This document shows positions 6,692 through 13,847 of a stretch of DNA of 16,522 nucleotides, in pieces. The stretch spans positions 1 to 16,522 of the forward strand of contig CAYVNW010000050.1 of assembly GCA_964452915.1 (NCBI GenBank), given 5' to 3'. The position numbers and the translations under genes were made by a program. Origin of the DNA: Colivivens sp964452915 (GTDB taxonomy: Bacteria > Bacteroidota > Bacteroidia > Bacteroidales > Bacteroidaceae). Positions within the stretch are counted from its first letter, which is position 1, and every line of letters starts with the position of its first letter. Below the pieces are notes generated by a model. That model saw only the letters and a program-made list of their open reading frames with translations, was not told the origin of the DNA and did not search any database.

Positions 6692-7111
6692 ATGGAAGCA
6701 AGACTTGACAAATGGCTTTGGGCTGCACGAATTTTCAAAACACGGTCCATTGCTACCGATGCATGTAAAAATGGGCGAATAACCATAAATGGCGTTAGAA
6801 TAAAGCCATCACACATGGTAAAGGAAGGAGATGAGATACAAGTAAGGAAGCCACCAATAACATATACATTTAGGGTGAAGCAAGCGATACAAAACCGAGT
6901 CGGAGCGAAATTAGTACCTGAAGTATTAGAAAACATTACTCCTCCGGAACAATACGAATTGCTTGAAATGACACGAATAAGCGGATTCGTAAACAGGGCA
7001 CGGGGAACAGGCCGACCGACCAAAAAAGACCGTAGGGACTTGGATGAATTCATTAACCCTACATTTATTGGAGATTTTGATTTTGATGACAGCGACGAAA
7101 ACGATGAATAA
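6692..7111 (+). CDS. hslR: S4-domain RNA-binding protein, Hsp15/HslR family
   Basis: The 139-residue protein opens with an S4 RNA-binding domain: RLDKWLWAARIFKTRSIATDAC at 4-25, then NGRITINGVRIKPSHMVKEGDEIQV at 27-51. This is followed by a strand-rich linker and the basic segment ARGTGRPTKKDRRDLDEF near 103-120, characteristic of Hsp15. In E. coli, Hsp15 binds stalled 50S subunits that carry peptidyl-tRNA and makes them available for rescue. This fits its place directly behind pth, which hydrolyses the released peptidyl-tRNA. The tail (123-139) is strongly acidic (DFDFDDSDENDE), a difference from the basic E. coli C-terminus. The gap after pth is 44 bases and a shared terminator follows at 7207-7224. 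The family assignment is firm; the exact biological role in Bacteroidales is inferred. Confidence 0.88.
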   Translation: MEARLDKWLWAARIFKTRSIATDACKNGRITINGVRIKPSHMVKEGDEIQVRKPPITYTFRVKQAIQNRVGAKLVPEVLENITPPEQYELLEMTRISGFVNRARGTGRPTKKDRRDLDEFINPTFIGDFDFDDSDENDE

Positions 7112-7200
7112 ACATGTTATCTTAGTTTTCAATAAGCCTACATAGTGGTTATATTCAATGCGCAACATCCAACCACGAGTCTATGATATAAAGCAATACA

Positions 7201-7232
7201 AAAAAAGGAGGTTATAAAACCTCCTCTTTTTT
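7201..7232. terminator. Bidirectional terminator between hslR and the OMP gene
   Basis: GGAGGTT (7207-7213) and AACCTCC (7218-7224) form a 7-bp stem with an ATAA loop. It is flanked by A6 on the left and TCTTTTTT on the right, so it works in both directions between convergent genes. Confidence 0.85.
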
Positions 7233-7250
7233 ACACCTAACATTCTTTTA

Positions 7251-7781
7251 TTAGAAATTGAAGTAGAGTCCGAGTGAAAGATCGTTGTTGTCTACTCCGA
7301 AATCAAATTTGCTATAATCGTCCTCACGGTCCTTATATCCCAAGAAACCAAGCTTAGATACGAGAGCTACCTTATCAGAAAGAGCTATCTTCACACCTGG
7401 ACGAACACCTACATACCATACATTCTTTGAGTCATGATGAGATACCTTGCTTGTACCAAAACCACCACCTGCTTCAACGAAGAATGATGCAACACCTGTT
7501 GTTGCAAATGTGTAACGTGCATAAGGTTCTACAGCGAAAGCATGATAGTCAATATCGTCCAAACCAGTATAGTTGCTTGCATAGTTGAAGCCAAGAGCTA
7601 CAGCTATATCCCATTTGTCATTTAATGAATAACCTATTTCCGGAGCGATCTTGAATGCTGTTTCTGTTTCTGCATTATCATAATCAGTTACAGAAAAACC
7701 AAGTGAACCACCTGCCCAAACTTGAGCGTCTGCAGCCATTGCACTGAGTGCAACGACAGCTGAAAGAATAATCTTCTTCAT
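7251..7781 (-). CDS. Small outer-membrane beta-barrel protein
   Basis: The 176-residue product has a Sec signal peptide (MKKIILSAVVALSAMAADA, cleavage before Q20). After it come alternating short hydrophobic-aromatic strands with polar loops: GGSLGFSV, AFKIAPEIGYSL, WDIAVALGFNY, FAVEPYARYTF, SFFVEAGGGFG, VWYVGVRPGVKIAL, ALVSKLGFLGY, and finally LSLGLYFNF ending in phenylalanine. The terminal aromatic residue is the usual barrel-assembly signal. This is the OmpX/porin-like superfamily (beta-barrel domain of about eight strands), common and abundant in Bacteroidales. No specific substrate can be named. It stands alone, with its own promoter about 135 bases upstream and a terminator at 7201-7232. 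Function could be structural, adhesive or a small pore. Confidence 0.85.
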   Translation of the reverse strand: MKKIILSAVVALSAMAADAQVWAGGSLGFSVTDYDNAETETAFKIAPEIGYSLNDKWDIAVALGFNYASNYTGLDDIDYHAFAVEPYARYTFATTGVASFFVEAGGGFGTSKVSHHDSKNVWYVGVRPGVKIALSDKVALVSKLGFLGYKDREDDYSKFDFGVDNNDLSLGLYFNF

Positions 7782-7918
7782 AATTTCTTAGATTTAATCA
7801 TTAGTCTTACAATTGTGCGTCAATACATATTATATATAAGACGCTTCTGTATTCTAACATTTTTGTTATGCCTACTCTGCAATAAGGTTTTCGGCATTCC
7901 CTTTTGTTTATCACGGTG

Positions 7919-7950
7919 CAAAATTATATCCTTTTGAATTACTAACCAAA
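7919..7950 (-). promoter_or_regulatory. Promoter of the beta-barrel gene
   Basis: On the minus strand, TTTG (complement of 7947-7950), a 20-base spacer and TAATTTTG (complement of 7919-7926) fit the Bacteroidetes consensus. The start would be near 7912, leaving a leader of about 130 nt before the ATG at 7781. Confidence 0.7.
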
Positions 7951-8250
7951 ACTTTTGAGATGTTTTCTTGCGTTATTCCCATTTAGAACACATTACATTA
8001 AGAAACGAACACGACTTTATACTCAAGTAGTGTTCAATTGTGCAATAAACAGCGACTGTGTGCGCACACAGTCACATTCATATCATTTTACGTTATACAT
8101 CTATTGCCGGATTATTGTTGTCCGATTAGCCTTAAAAGGACATAACCACCCTACCCTATATCCTTAAGCCGACTTAATGCAACTATTGAGGCACTTCGCA
8201 TACCTGCGAAATGACAATATACTTACTTGGGGAACTATAATCTGAAACAA
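7951..8250. other. Non-coding intergenic region with a 20-bp palindrome
   Basis: About 300 bases between the OMP promoter and the terminator of the nusB operon hold no credible gene. A 70-codon open frame on the plus strand (7955-8167) has an unlike-protein composition and no ribosome binding site. Visible structures are the 20-bp perfect palindrome at 8054-8073 and a short hairpin TTCGCA / TGCGAA (8195-8200 and 8205-8210, loop TACC). No tRNA or known small RNA is recognised. Confidence 0.6.
8054..8073. repeat. Perfect 20-bp palindrome
   Basis: GACTGTGTGC is followed immediately by its reverse complement GCACACAGTC with no spacer. Such dyads are typical of dimeric regulator operators. It lies about 105 bases upstream of the -33 element of the OMP gene. 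No known regulator consensus is claimed. Confidence 0.6.
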
Positions 8251-8295
8251 AGTCTGCCATTAAAGAGCTACGCTGAAGTTCTTTAATGGCAGACT
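8251..8295 (-). terminator. Terminal hairpin of the nusB operon
   Basis: AGTCTGCCATTAAAGA (8251-8266) and its complement at 8280-8295 give a perfect 16-bp stem with a 13-base loop. On the minus strand the hairpin is followed by TTGTTTCAG. It lies 30 bases beyond the DUF5606 stop. The T-run is modest, but stem length and position support a terminator or 3'-end stabiliser. Confidence 0.7.
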
Positions 8296-8324
8296 CAATG
8301 TTGCGTTAATATTGAAATCTTATC

Positions 8325-8792
8325 CTATTTGGCATCAGAAGTATCGTCCGAGGAGTCGGCTGTATCCGCAGCTTTTTCCTCAGTCGGTTTATTCTCCTCG
8401 ACAAAATCCGTTATACCAGCTTTTACAAGAATATTATACCAAGCGATAACCTTACGCATATCACTGACATGCACTCTGTCGACATCATAATTTGGAAGAA
8501 CCTTTTTAAAGAATTCAATGATAACGTCTTTGTCTGCATTCTTATGATTAATGTCAACTATCTTACCGTCATATTCTTTTTTTATTGATTCGAAGACATT
8601 AGGCAAAGCGGTGTCTTGTCCATCGTCAGTATAGATAGATATATTTGCGATTGACACAATTTTGTCAGTAGCATGCGCCGGTATGCGTTTCTTTTTCTCA
8701 TCGAGTGATTCCACAATCAGCATATTCGTTGCCTTACTGACAAGTTTGTAAAGTCCGGGCTTGCCAGATATGGCCAAAATTTCCTTCATCAT
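8325..8792 (-). CDS. DUF5606 family protein
   Basis: This is the last gene of the nusB operon. The product of about 155 residues begins MMKEILAISGKPGLYKLVS, followed by NMLIVESLDEKKKRIPAHATDKIVSIANISIYT, the hallmark of the DUF5606 family of Bacteroidetes. Residues up to about 50 form a small beta domain. A helical middle section contains FFKKVLPNYDVDRVHVSDMRKVIAWYNILVKAGITDF. The last 25 residues are acidic and low-complexity (ADTADSSDDTSDAK). The function is unknown; the regular linkage with coaE in this phylum is conserved context, not proof of a role. The open frame extends to a TTG at 8798, but ATG at 8792 (or the adjacent ATG at 8789) is the likely start. It begins 25 bases after the coaE stop. 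No signal peptide; cytosolic. Confidence 0.85.
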   Translation of the reverse strand: MMKEILAISGKPGLYKLVSKATNMLIVESLDEKKKRIPAHATDKIVSIANISIYTDDGQDTALPNVFESIKKEYDGKIVDINHKNADKDVIIEFFKKVLPNYDVDRVHVSDMRKVIAWYNILVKAGITDFVEENKPTEEKAADTADSSDDTSDAK

Positions 8793-8817
8793 AATCAACT
8801 TATCGTTTTGAAATATA

Positions 8818-9393
8818 TTATATCTGTATGTTTTGCAGTTGTTTTAAAATATTACTGTAACCTGTATTGTTATTATTAATGATACAAAAGTCAGACAACT
8901 TCATTTTGACAGCTTCCGGCATTTGTGCCTTGATACGGCGGGTCACTTCCATGCGGTTGAGTTTGTCACGTTTAATAATCCTGTGGATACGTACATCATC
9001 AGAAGCATAGACATACAACACCTTGTCGACCATATCGGCAAATCCGGACTCATAAAGTATTGCGCTCTCCATGAAGACGACATCTGAATCTTGCAGCTGA
9101 TTCCACATAATGAAATCGGCCTTAACCTTTGGATGTACAATAGCATTAATCTTTTCACGATTCTCTTTGTTGTCGTACAAATAGGTTGAAATGACAGATT
9201 TGTTTAGTTCGCCTTGTTCAGTATACGCATCATTACCGATAAGTTCAGTCAATGCCGCCTTAACTTCGGGGTCATCTTTCATTATCAATTTTGCACGGTC
9301 GTCACAGCTATATACTGGAAAACCTTGTTTCTTTAGAATGTTTGCGACATATGTTTTACCACAACCCATTCCTCCTGTTATTCCTATTATCAT
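8818..9393 (-). CDS. coaE: Dephospho-CoA kinase
   Basis: CoaE phosphorylates the 3'-hydroxyl of the ribose of dephospho-CoA, the last step of coenzyme A synthesis. The 191-residue length is typical. The P-loop GGMGCGKT spans 7-14, and SCDDRAKLIM (29-38) carries the conserved aspartates after the first strand. HPKVKADFIMWNQ (87-99) and the segment ending in MESAILYESGF form the lid and core, and the later KRDKLNRMEVTRRIKAQM stretch is the usual basic segment near the C-terminus. It follows ybbR with a gap of only three bases, so the two are probably translationally coupled, and precedes the DUF5606 gene. Identification is firm. Confidence 0.96.
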   Translation of the reverse strand: MIIGITGGMGCGKTYVANILKKQGFPVYSCDDRAKLIMKDDPEVKAALTELIGNDAYTEQGELNKSVISTYLYDNKENREKINAIVHPKVKADFIMWNQLQDSDVVFMESAILYESGFADMVDKVLYVYASDDVRIHRIIKRDKLNRMEVTRRIKAQMPEAVKMKLSDFCIINNNNTGYSNILKQLQNIQI

Positions 9394-9396
9394 AAA

Positions 9397-10404
9397 TCAA
9401 TCTCCTTGTTGTTCTATTACATAATCTACACTTTCAGGAATCACCCTGACATCATAAATACCTTTGGGTAACTCACGAAGCACCAGTTTACACTTACTGT
9501 CTCCTGGCTTTATCTTGTTAAAATCGACCACGACCAAAAAGTCATCAGCCGAAATGCCATTAAACATTGTTGCACTTACACGAAACGACACATCCACCAT
9601 AAGAGGGAAAGTGCGCAAGATCTTATTTTGAGGTATATTCTCACAATAAACCGGCACCTTTATGGTTTTACTTGTGAATAAATCCACACATGCCTTTACA
9701 TCCACTGAATCAGGAACCATCTTGACACCTTTTATCTTCTTAAGAGCCAAGTGAACATCAATGGTATCCTCAACATCGTGGTATATTGCTGATTCTGTGT
9801 ATACAGCAGTAATAGTGTCGTACTGGGGCGACGGAGCGTAGATGTCGACATATTGCGGATGTAATTCTAATCCACAAAGTATATATTGGTCTGACGTACG
9901 GACCTTGCCACTGAAAACGACTGGCACCTGCCGGTGTTCTCCCATTGAATAGTAGATTTCCACCATTGAAGGGTTTATCGTTGAGTAAGAGACTCCGCTT
10001 GGCAGTTCTCTTGCAAGCAATTTCTTCCAAATGTAACTGTCAATTGTGAGCACACCACCCATTTTCGACATATCATTGTATTCCACATTCAATACCTTAT
10101 TGGAGTTATTCATCACATATTGCAGGATTGAAAAGCCCTTACCGGATATTGTCACAGAAATCGTAGAAGGCACTTCGGATGTAAAAATCACATTCTTTGG
10201 AACATTCATTAAGTGTAGTTGATATTCCACATTGACAGTAGTGCGATCCTTGAATGATTGGGAAAACCAAAATACAATAGCCACCAACAAGAACACGGTG
10301 AACAAAAGAATGTCCTTGTTTACCTTGAAGATGCGGAAGCGTGATATTAGTTTCCTTAACCAAGCCCCAACTCTTTGAATCAGTATTGCGAACCCCGATT
10401 CCAT
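9397..10404 (-). CDS. YbbR-like domain membrane-anchored protein
   Basis: The 335-residue protein has a basic N-terminal region, one membrane segment at about 31-48 (DILLFTVFLLVAIVFWFS) and a long extracytoplasmic part with repeated beta-rich YbbR-type modules. Examples are TVNVEYQLHLMNVPKNVIFTSEVPSTISVTISGKG near 55-90 and later segments such as PVVFSGKV, VDIYAPS and IKVPVYCENIP. YbbR (CdaR) proteins regulate diadenylate cyclase in Firmicutes; here the gene is separated from any cyclase and sits between yajC and coaE, the conserved Bacteroidetes arrangement. Its partner in this phylum is not established, so no c-di-AMP role is asserted. The stop lies three bases before the coaE start. It begins 37 bases after the yajC stop. 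Confidence 0.82.
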   Translation of the reverse strand: MESGFAILIQRVGAWLRKLISRFRIFKVNKDILLFTVFLLVAIVFWFSQSFKDRTTVNVEYQLHLMNVPKNVIFTSEVPSTISVTISGKGFSILQYVMNNSNKVLNVEYNDMSKMGGVLTIDSYIWKKLLARELPSGVSYSTINPSMVEIYYSMGEHRQVPVVFSGKVRTSDQYILCGLELHPQYVDIYAPSPQYDTITAVYTESAIYHDVEDTIDVHLALKKIKGVKMVPDSVDVKACVDLFTSKTIKVPVYCENIPQNKILRTFPLMVDVSFRVSATMFNGISADDFLVVVDFNKIKPGDSKCKLVLRELPKGIYDVRVIPESVDYVIEQQGD

Positions 10405-10441
10405 TCAATTACGCACCAAGTGCAAACTTTATCAATTACAT

Positions 10442-10783
10442 CTACTTCTGAACAGCCTGATTAGGATCTGCAAACACATAGTTACGGTCGATTTGAATAA
10501 CTACGCCCTTGCTAATTTCCAGAGTCAGCACTCCTTGGGCATTATCAATCGACTTTACAACACCATACACCCCGCTGGCCGTAACAACCTTAGAACCAAC
10601 CTCAAGGGCATTACGGAACTTTTGGATTTCTTTTTGTTTCTTCTGTTGAGGACGAATCATAAAGAAGTACATGATTGCAAACAGAAGCACCAACATGATA
10701 ATCATAGTGTAATCAAAACCGCCTCCAGTAGGAGCACTTTTTCCTGCAGAACTTGTAGCTGCATCCAATAAAACCAAATTCAT
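10442..10783 (-). CDS. yajC: Preprotein translocase subunit YajC
   Basis: YajC is a small inner-membrane protein associated with the SecDF complex that assists export through SecYEG. The 113-residue protein has a short Ala/Ser/Gly-rich N-terminus, one membrane helix at about 25-43 (YTMIIMLVLLFAIMYFFMI) and the family's signature RPQQKKQKEIQKF at 44-56. A small cytosolic beta domain with EVGSKVVTASGVYGVV (61-76) follows. The C-terminus matches the family (IDRNYVFADP). The gene follows nusB by 18 bases and precedes ybbR, consistent with one transcript. In this phylum the YajC to YbbR linkage is regular. Identification is firm. Confidence 0.96.
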   Translation of the reverse strand: MNLVLLDAATSSAGKSAPTGGGFDYTMIIMLVLLFAIMYFFMIRPQQKKQKEIQKFRNALEVGSKVVTASGVYGVVKSIDNAQGVLTLEISKGVVIQIDRNYVFADPNQAVQK

Positions 10784-10801
10784 AATTTAATGTATTTATT
10801 T

Positions 10802-11728
10802 CTATTTCTTAAATAATTTATGTTCCTTCTTTAACTGCTTAGCGACAGTGTCAAGTATACCATTGATATACATGTAACTTTTCGGAGTACTATAGGATTT
10901 CGACAGTTCCACAAATTCATTGATCGTAACTGATATGGGAATATCGGGAAATGTCAACATCTCGGCAAATGCTATTTGCATTATAATTTTATCGGTTAAC
11001 GCAAGACGGTTATAATCCCAATTGCGTGCGCTATCGCTGATTAATGATTGATAGTAGTCGGCATTTTCAATAGATTTCGACATTAAAGTAACCGCAAACT
11101 TTTGGTCTTCTTCATCACGAAATTTTGGGATGAGCGGCTGGTCCGGACCCAAAGTCTCATCGAACAACTTGATTGTCTTCAACACAAATGTATCAACAAT
11201 CTCCTTATCATCGTTCCAGTATAGGCTCTTACCTTCCAAACTGTCAACAATTTCATCAGACTTCATGATAATATTCTTATAGACTTTTCTCCACAGATTA
11301 CGATCTTCTGCATAGTCAACAGAATCTTTAACCATATATTCAGCATAGAATACTGATTCAGTAATGTCAGCGTATAGTTTTCGAAGCAGTTTTCTATCAT
11401 CAGCCCAGCTAAGCTTTTGTGATTCCACATAACTCATCAATTGAGTATTTGACGCAAGTTGCAAGATAAACTTGTTTTCTATGAAACGCAGGCTTACCAT
11501 CGTATCTACATGTGCCACCTTGTTGCGTTCGACCTGTTCATTGATTATCTCGTCTGCAATCCGTGTAATGTCAACCATCAATAGAAGCAAATAGTTGTAC
11601 AAATCATACGCTTTCGTTAGACTTAACTGCAATTCATTCAACACGCCCTTTTCATTCTGCTCACCTTTTTGGTAGTATGCATATAAGAGCTGTAGTATTT
11701 TTAGTCTTATCAACGCTCGATTTATCAT
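10802..11728 (-). CDS. nusB: Transcription antitermination factor NusB, long Bacteroidetes form
   Basis: NusB, with NusE (S10), assembles on boxA RNA to suppress Rho-dependent termination in rRNA operons. The product has 308 residues, about twice the E. coli length (139). The C-terminal part is the recognisable NusB helical domain, with DYNRLALTDKIIMQIAFAEML and IPISVTINEFVELSKSYSTPKSYMYINGILDTVAKQL. The N-terminal part starts with MINRALIRLKILQLLYAYYQKG, a motif that matches the RxxAxxxLYA start of NusB, and continues into an additional helical region with many charged residues. A long form is normal for Bacteroidetes. It leads an operon of five minus-strand genes. Its partner in antagonism, Rho, lies in the same window but in a different unit. 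The -7 element at 11760-11767 lies about 30 bases upstream. Confidence 0.92.
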   Translation of the reverse strand: MINRALIRLKILQLLYAYYQKGEQNEKGVLNELQLSLTKAYDLYNYLLLLMVDITRIADEIINEQVERNKVAHVDTMVSLRFIENKFILQLASNTQLMSYVESQKLSWADDRKLLRKLYADITESVFYAEYMVKDSVDYAEDRNLWRKVYKNIIMKSDEIVDSLEGKSLYWNDDKEIVDTFVLKTIKLFDETLGPDQPLIPKFRDEEDQKFAVTLMSKSIENADYYQSLISDSARNWDYNRLALTDKIIMQIAFAEMLTFPDIPISVTINEFVELSKSYSTPKSYMYINGILDTVAKQLKKEHKLFKK

Positions 11729-11759
11729 AACAAAGAACTCTCTTATTTATTTTGTGATG

Positions 11760-11767
11760 CAAATTTA
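11760..11767 (-). promoter_or_regulatory. Putative -7 element of the nusB operon
   Basis: The complement reads TAAATTTG, a full TAnnTTTG match about 32 bases from the nusB start. No good TTTG lies 19-20 bases further upstream, so the -33 element is weak. Confidence 0.5.
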
Positions 11768-11786
11768 TAAAAAATCCCGAATAAAT

Positions 11787-11818
11787 CTTGCTCTTATCAA
11801 AAAAAAAAGACAATTTTG
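11787..11818 (+). promoter_or_regulatory. Putative promoter of the PUR-family gene
   Basis: CTTG (11787-11790), 20 bases, then CAATTTTG (11811-11818) approximate the consensus; the first two bases of the -7 element deviate. Transcription would start near 11825, about 37 bases before the ATG. This promoter is divergent from that of nusB, separated by about 20 bases. Confidence 0.4.
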
Positions 11819-11861
11819 CATTATAATTAATTGTCAAACTCACGAAACTAACGAGAAGATT

Positions 11862-12155
11862 ATGAATGCAGACAAAGATTTGCTTTACTCCGAGAGTGTA
11901 AAAGCAGGGAAACGGATTTATTATTTCGATGTGAAACAAAATCGAAAGGGCGACAAATATGTTAGCATTACAGAGAGTAAAAGGTTGGCAACAGATAACG
12001 ATTCTGATTCACCAATTGTGTATGAGAGACATAAAATCTTTTTATACAATGAAGATTTTGATAAATTTATCGGGGCTCTTGAGAATGTCATTGAAGTGGC
12101 GAGACAACAGAATTCCGTACAGAGTAAAACTGCAGATTCTGACGTTGAGCCCTAA
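11862..12155 (+). CDS. PUR-family (DUF3276) nucleic-acid-binding protein
   Basis: The product has 97 residues from the ATG at 11862. The open frame continues upstream to 11754, but that part covers the promoter, and 11862 fits the family's usual N-terminus. Signatures of DUF3276 are SVKAGKRIYYFDVKQNRKGDKYVSITESK (12-40) and YERHKIFLYNEDFDKFIGALENVIEVA (53-79). The family is structurally the PUR-alpha fold, binding single-stranded DNA or RNA; the Borrelia member BpuR is an RNA- and DNA-binding post-transcriptional regulator. A comparable role here is by family only. It is the only gene on its transcript and is divergent from nusB. The last 15 residues are polar. The tail shows no signal sequence; cytosolic. 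Confidence 0.88.
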   Translation: MNADKDLLYSESVKAGKRIYYFDVKQNRKGDKYVSITESKRLATDNDSDSPIVYERHKIFLYNEDFDKFIGALENVIEVARQQNSVQSKTADSDVEP

Positions 12156-12213
12156 TCTGATTTTGTATTACTTGTAACCGGATAGATTCCTTACTAAAAT
12201 ATGGCACATGTTT

Positions 12214-12262
12214 TGTCGGCAGTGTTCACTTTTGGGGTTTACCTCAAAAGTGTCTGTCGGCA
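12214..12262. repeat. Hairpin bracketed by an 8-base direct repeat
   Basis: TGTCGGCA occurs at 12214-12221 and again at 12255-12262. Between them CACTTTTGGGG (12227-12237) and CCTCAAAAGTG (12242-12252) pair as an 11-bp stem with one G-T pair and a TTTA loop. No T-run follows on either strand, so it is not an ordinary terminator, although it lies in the 200-base gap after the PUR-family gene. Confidence 0.5.
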
Positions 12263-12307
12263 AGACATCATACAATCAAAGTCAGAGATTGCTGTTTTAT
12301 ATAATAT

Positions 12308-12342
12308 CAAAAAAAGAGATGCAATCCACGTCTTGCATCTCT
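12308..12342 (-). terminator. Terminator of tRNA-Cys
   Basis: On the minus strand AGAGATGCAA and TTGCATCTCT (complements at 12333-12342 and 12315-12324) make a 10-bp stem with an 8-base loop, followed by a run of T (complement of the A-run at 12308-12315). It ends 15 bases past the tRNA 3' end. Confidence 0.85.
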
Positions 12343-12357
12343 CTTCTCTAATGATTG

Positions 12358-12429
12358 AGGTCGGTACCCGATTCGAACGGGTGTAGACGGTTTTGCAGAC
12401 CGTTGACTAAGCCTCTCATCCAACCGACC
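12358..12429 (-). tRNA. tRNA-Cys (anticodon GCA)
   Basis: The complement folds as a normal cloverleaf. The acceptor stem is GGTCGGT / ACCGACC, the D arm is short and the anticodon stem is ACGGT / ACCGT. The loop CTGCAAA contains GCA, and the T arm is ACCCG-TTCGAAT-CGGGT. The discriminator base is U, as expected for cysteine tRNA. The length is 72 nt and the CCA end is not encoded. Confidence 0.95.
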
Positions 12430-12445
12430 ATTTTATTAACGAGTG

Positions 12446-12476
12446 CAAAGGTATAAAAAACTTTCGAATCGGCAAG
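12446..12476 (-). promoter_or_regulatory. Promoter of tRNA-Cys
   Basis: On the minus strand CTTG (complement of 12473-12476), 19 bases, and TACCTTTG (complement of 12446-12453) fit the consensus. Transcription would begin about 10 bases before the mature 5' end. Confidence 0.65.
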
Positions 12477-12496
12477 GCTTTACAAATAATTATTTT

Positions 12497-12504
12497 TATA
12501 TTTG
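12497..12504 (+). promoter_or_regulatory. Putative -7 element of tilS
   Basis: TATATTTG is a perfect TAnnTTTG. Transcription would begin near 12511, only about 13 bases before the ATG at 12524. This argues against the upstream start at 12443 for tilS. The region upstream overlaps the tRNA-Cys promoter on the other strand. Confidence 0.55.
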
Positions 12505-12523
12505 CAGTAAATTACTTTTCAGA

Positions 12524-13843
12524 ATGAGGAAACTGGACGACATCTATAGTATTATCACTGCGTATTGCGAGGAAAACAGTGTAATAAAAAAGGGCGACAA
12601 GATTTTGGTTGCTCTAAGCGGAGGAGCAGACTCGGTATTTCTCTTGTTATACCTTATATATAATAAGTATGACATAGAAGCTGCCCACTGCAATTTCCAT
12701 TTAAGGAAAGAAGAAAGTATGAGGGACGAGCAATTCGTAAGAAACTTATGCGACAAGTTAAAAATAAAGTTGCACGTCAAAGACTTCAATACCGAGGCTG
12801 TGGCTAATGCTAAAGAGGTAAGCATTGAAATGGCGGCAAGGGAGCTCAGATATAATTGGTTCGGGCAGTTGCTTGATGAAACTGGTTGCACATCTGTTGC
12901 GGTTGCTCATCATAAAGATGACAATGTGGAAACACTACTACTGAACTTGATTCGCGGCACGGGGTTAAAAGGGTTGAAAGGAATGCGACCGGTAAACGGA
13001 CATATTATACGTCCGTTGCTTTGTATAAGACGACAGGATATCATCAATGGCCTTAATGAAATCGGGCAAGGCTACGTGACTGACAGTACAAATAATCAAA
13101 ACGTATACAGCCGTAATAAAATAAGACTGGATGTGTTGCCTTTACTTAGAAGTATCAATGCCGCTGCCGACGAGAATATTGCCACTACAATAGAGAACTT
13201 GTCGGAAGCATACAACGTGTATCAGACAGCTGTCAATAAAGATATTGCATCATGTTTGGACGACAAGACAGGAACAATGTGTATTGATAAAGCCAAGCTA
13301 CTGAATTGCACATCTCCTATATCAGTGCTTCACACAATACTCGACAATTATGGATTTAACCGTGTACAGGCCAAATCCATATTACGATGTAATGAGACAG
13401 GCAAACAGTTCCACTCACCATCGTCCACCGTACTCATTGACCGCAACACGATCCGTATTTTTTCAAAAGACGGTGAAAAGCACGTAGTCATAAACGAGCC
13501 ACTGATAAGTTATAACGGAATTGAATGCAGAATGAAAAGTATTGACAACCTGACAATCAGCAAGAAACCCAACTATGCTTATATCGACGCAGATAAAATC
13601 AGTGGCAATCTTATCGTCAGGAATGTCAATACAGGAGACACTTTCATTCCTTTCGGAATGAAGGGCAAAAAGCTGATCAGCGATTTCCTAACCGATATGA
13701 AGTTGAACTTGTTTGAAAAGAAGAGCCAATTAGTTGTATGTGACGACAACAACATTGTATGGGTCGTTGGAAAAAGAATCTCCGACCTGTACAGGATTGA
13801 TCCGGACACACAAAACGTGTTGATTATGTACGTTAGAGAATAG
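12524..13843 (+). CDS. tilS: tRNA(Ile)-lysidine synthase
   Basis: TilS adds lysine to C34 of the CAU-anticodon isoleucine tRNA, converting it to lysidine so that it reads AUA and is charged with Ile rather than Met. From ATG 12524 the protein has 439 residues. The N-terminal PP-loop ATPase shows ILVALSGGADS at 27-37. HCNFHLR and MRDEQF follow, then the HHKDDNVETLLLNLIRGTGLKGLKGMRP block, and DSTNNQNVYSRNKIRLDVLP, a signature of the family. The C-terminal substrate-binding domain spans about 350-439 (FIPFGMKGKKLISDFLTDMK). The open frame extends 27 codons upstream to 12443, but a -7 element at 12497-12504 falls inside that extension, so 12524 is preferred. It converges on the next gene with four bases between the stops and no terminator. 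Confidence 0.95.
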   Translation: MRKLDDIYSIITAYCEENSVIKKGDKILVALSGGADSVFLLLYLIYNKYDIEAAHCNFHLRKEESMRDEQFVRNLCDKLKIKLHVKDFNTEAVANAKEVSIEMAARELRYNWFGQLLDETGCTSVAVAHHKDDNVETLLLNLIRGTGLKGLKGMRPVNGHIIRPLLCIRRQDIINGLNEIGQGYVTDSTNNQNVYSRNKIRLDVLPLLRSINAAADENIATTIENLSEAYNVYQTAVNKDIASCLDDKTGTMCIDKAKLLNCTSPISVLHTILDNYGFNRVQAKSILRCNETGKQFHSPSSTVLIDRNTIRIFSKDGEKHVVINEPLISYNGIECRMKSIDNLTISKKPNYAYIDADKISGNLIVRNVNTGDTFIPFGMKGKKLISDFLTDMKLNLFEKKSQLVVCDDNNIVWVVGKRISDLYRIDPDTQNVLIMYVRE

Positions 13844-13847
13844 GCTG

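Noticed and set aside
7955..8167. 70-codon plus-strand frame between the OMP gene and the nusB operon
   Set aside because: Composition is unlike a protein, no ribosome binding site or promoter is seen, and it contains the palindrome.
8195..8210. Small hairpin TTCGCA / TGCGAA with TACC loop
   Set aside because: Six base pairs and no T-run on either strand; common by chance at this length.
12443..12523. Upstream in-frame extension of tilS to an earlier ATG
   Set aside because: The -7 element at 12497-12504 lies inside it and family members begin near MRKLDD; the residues added are not conserved-looking.
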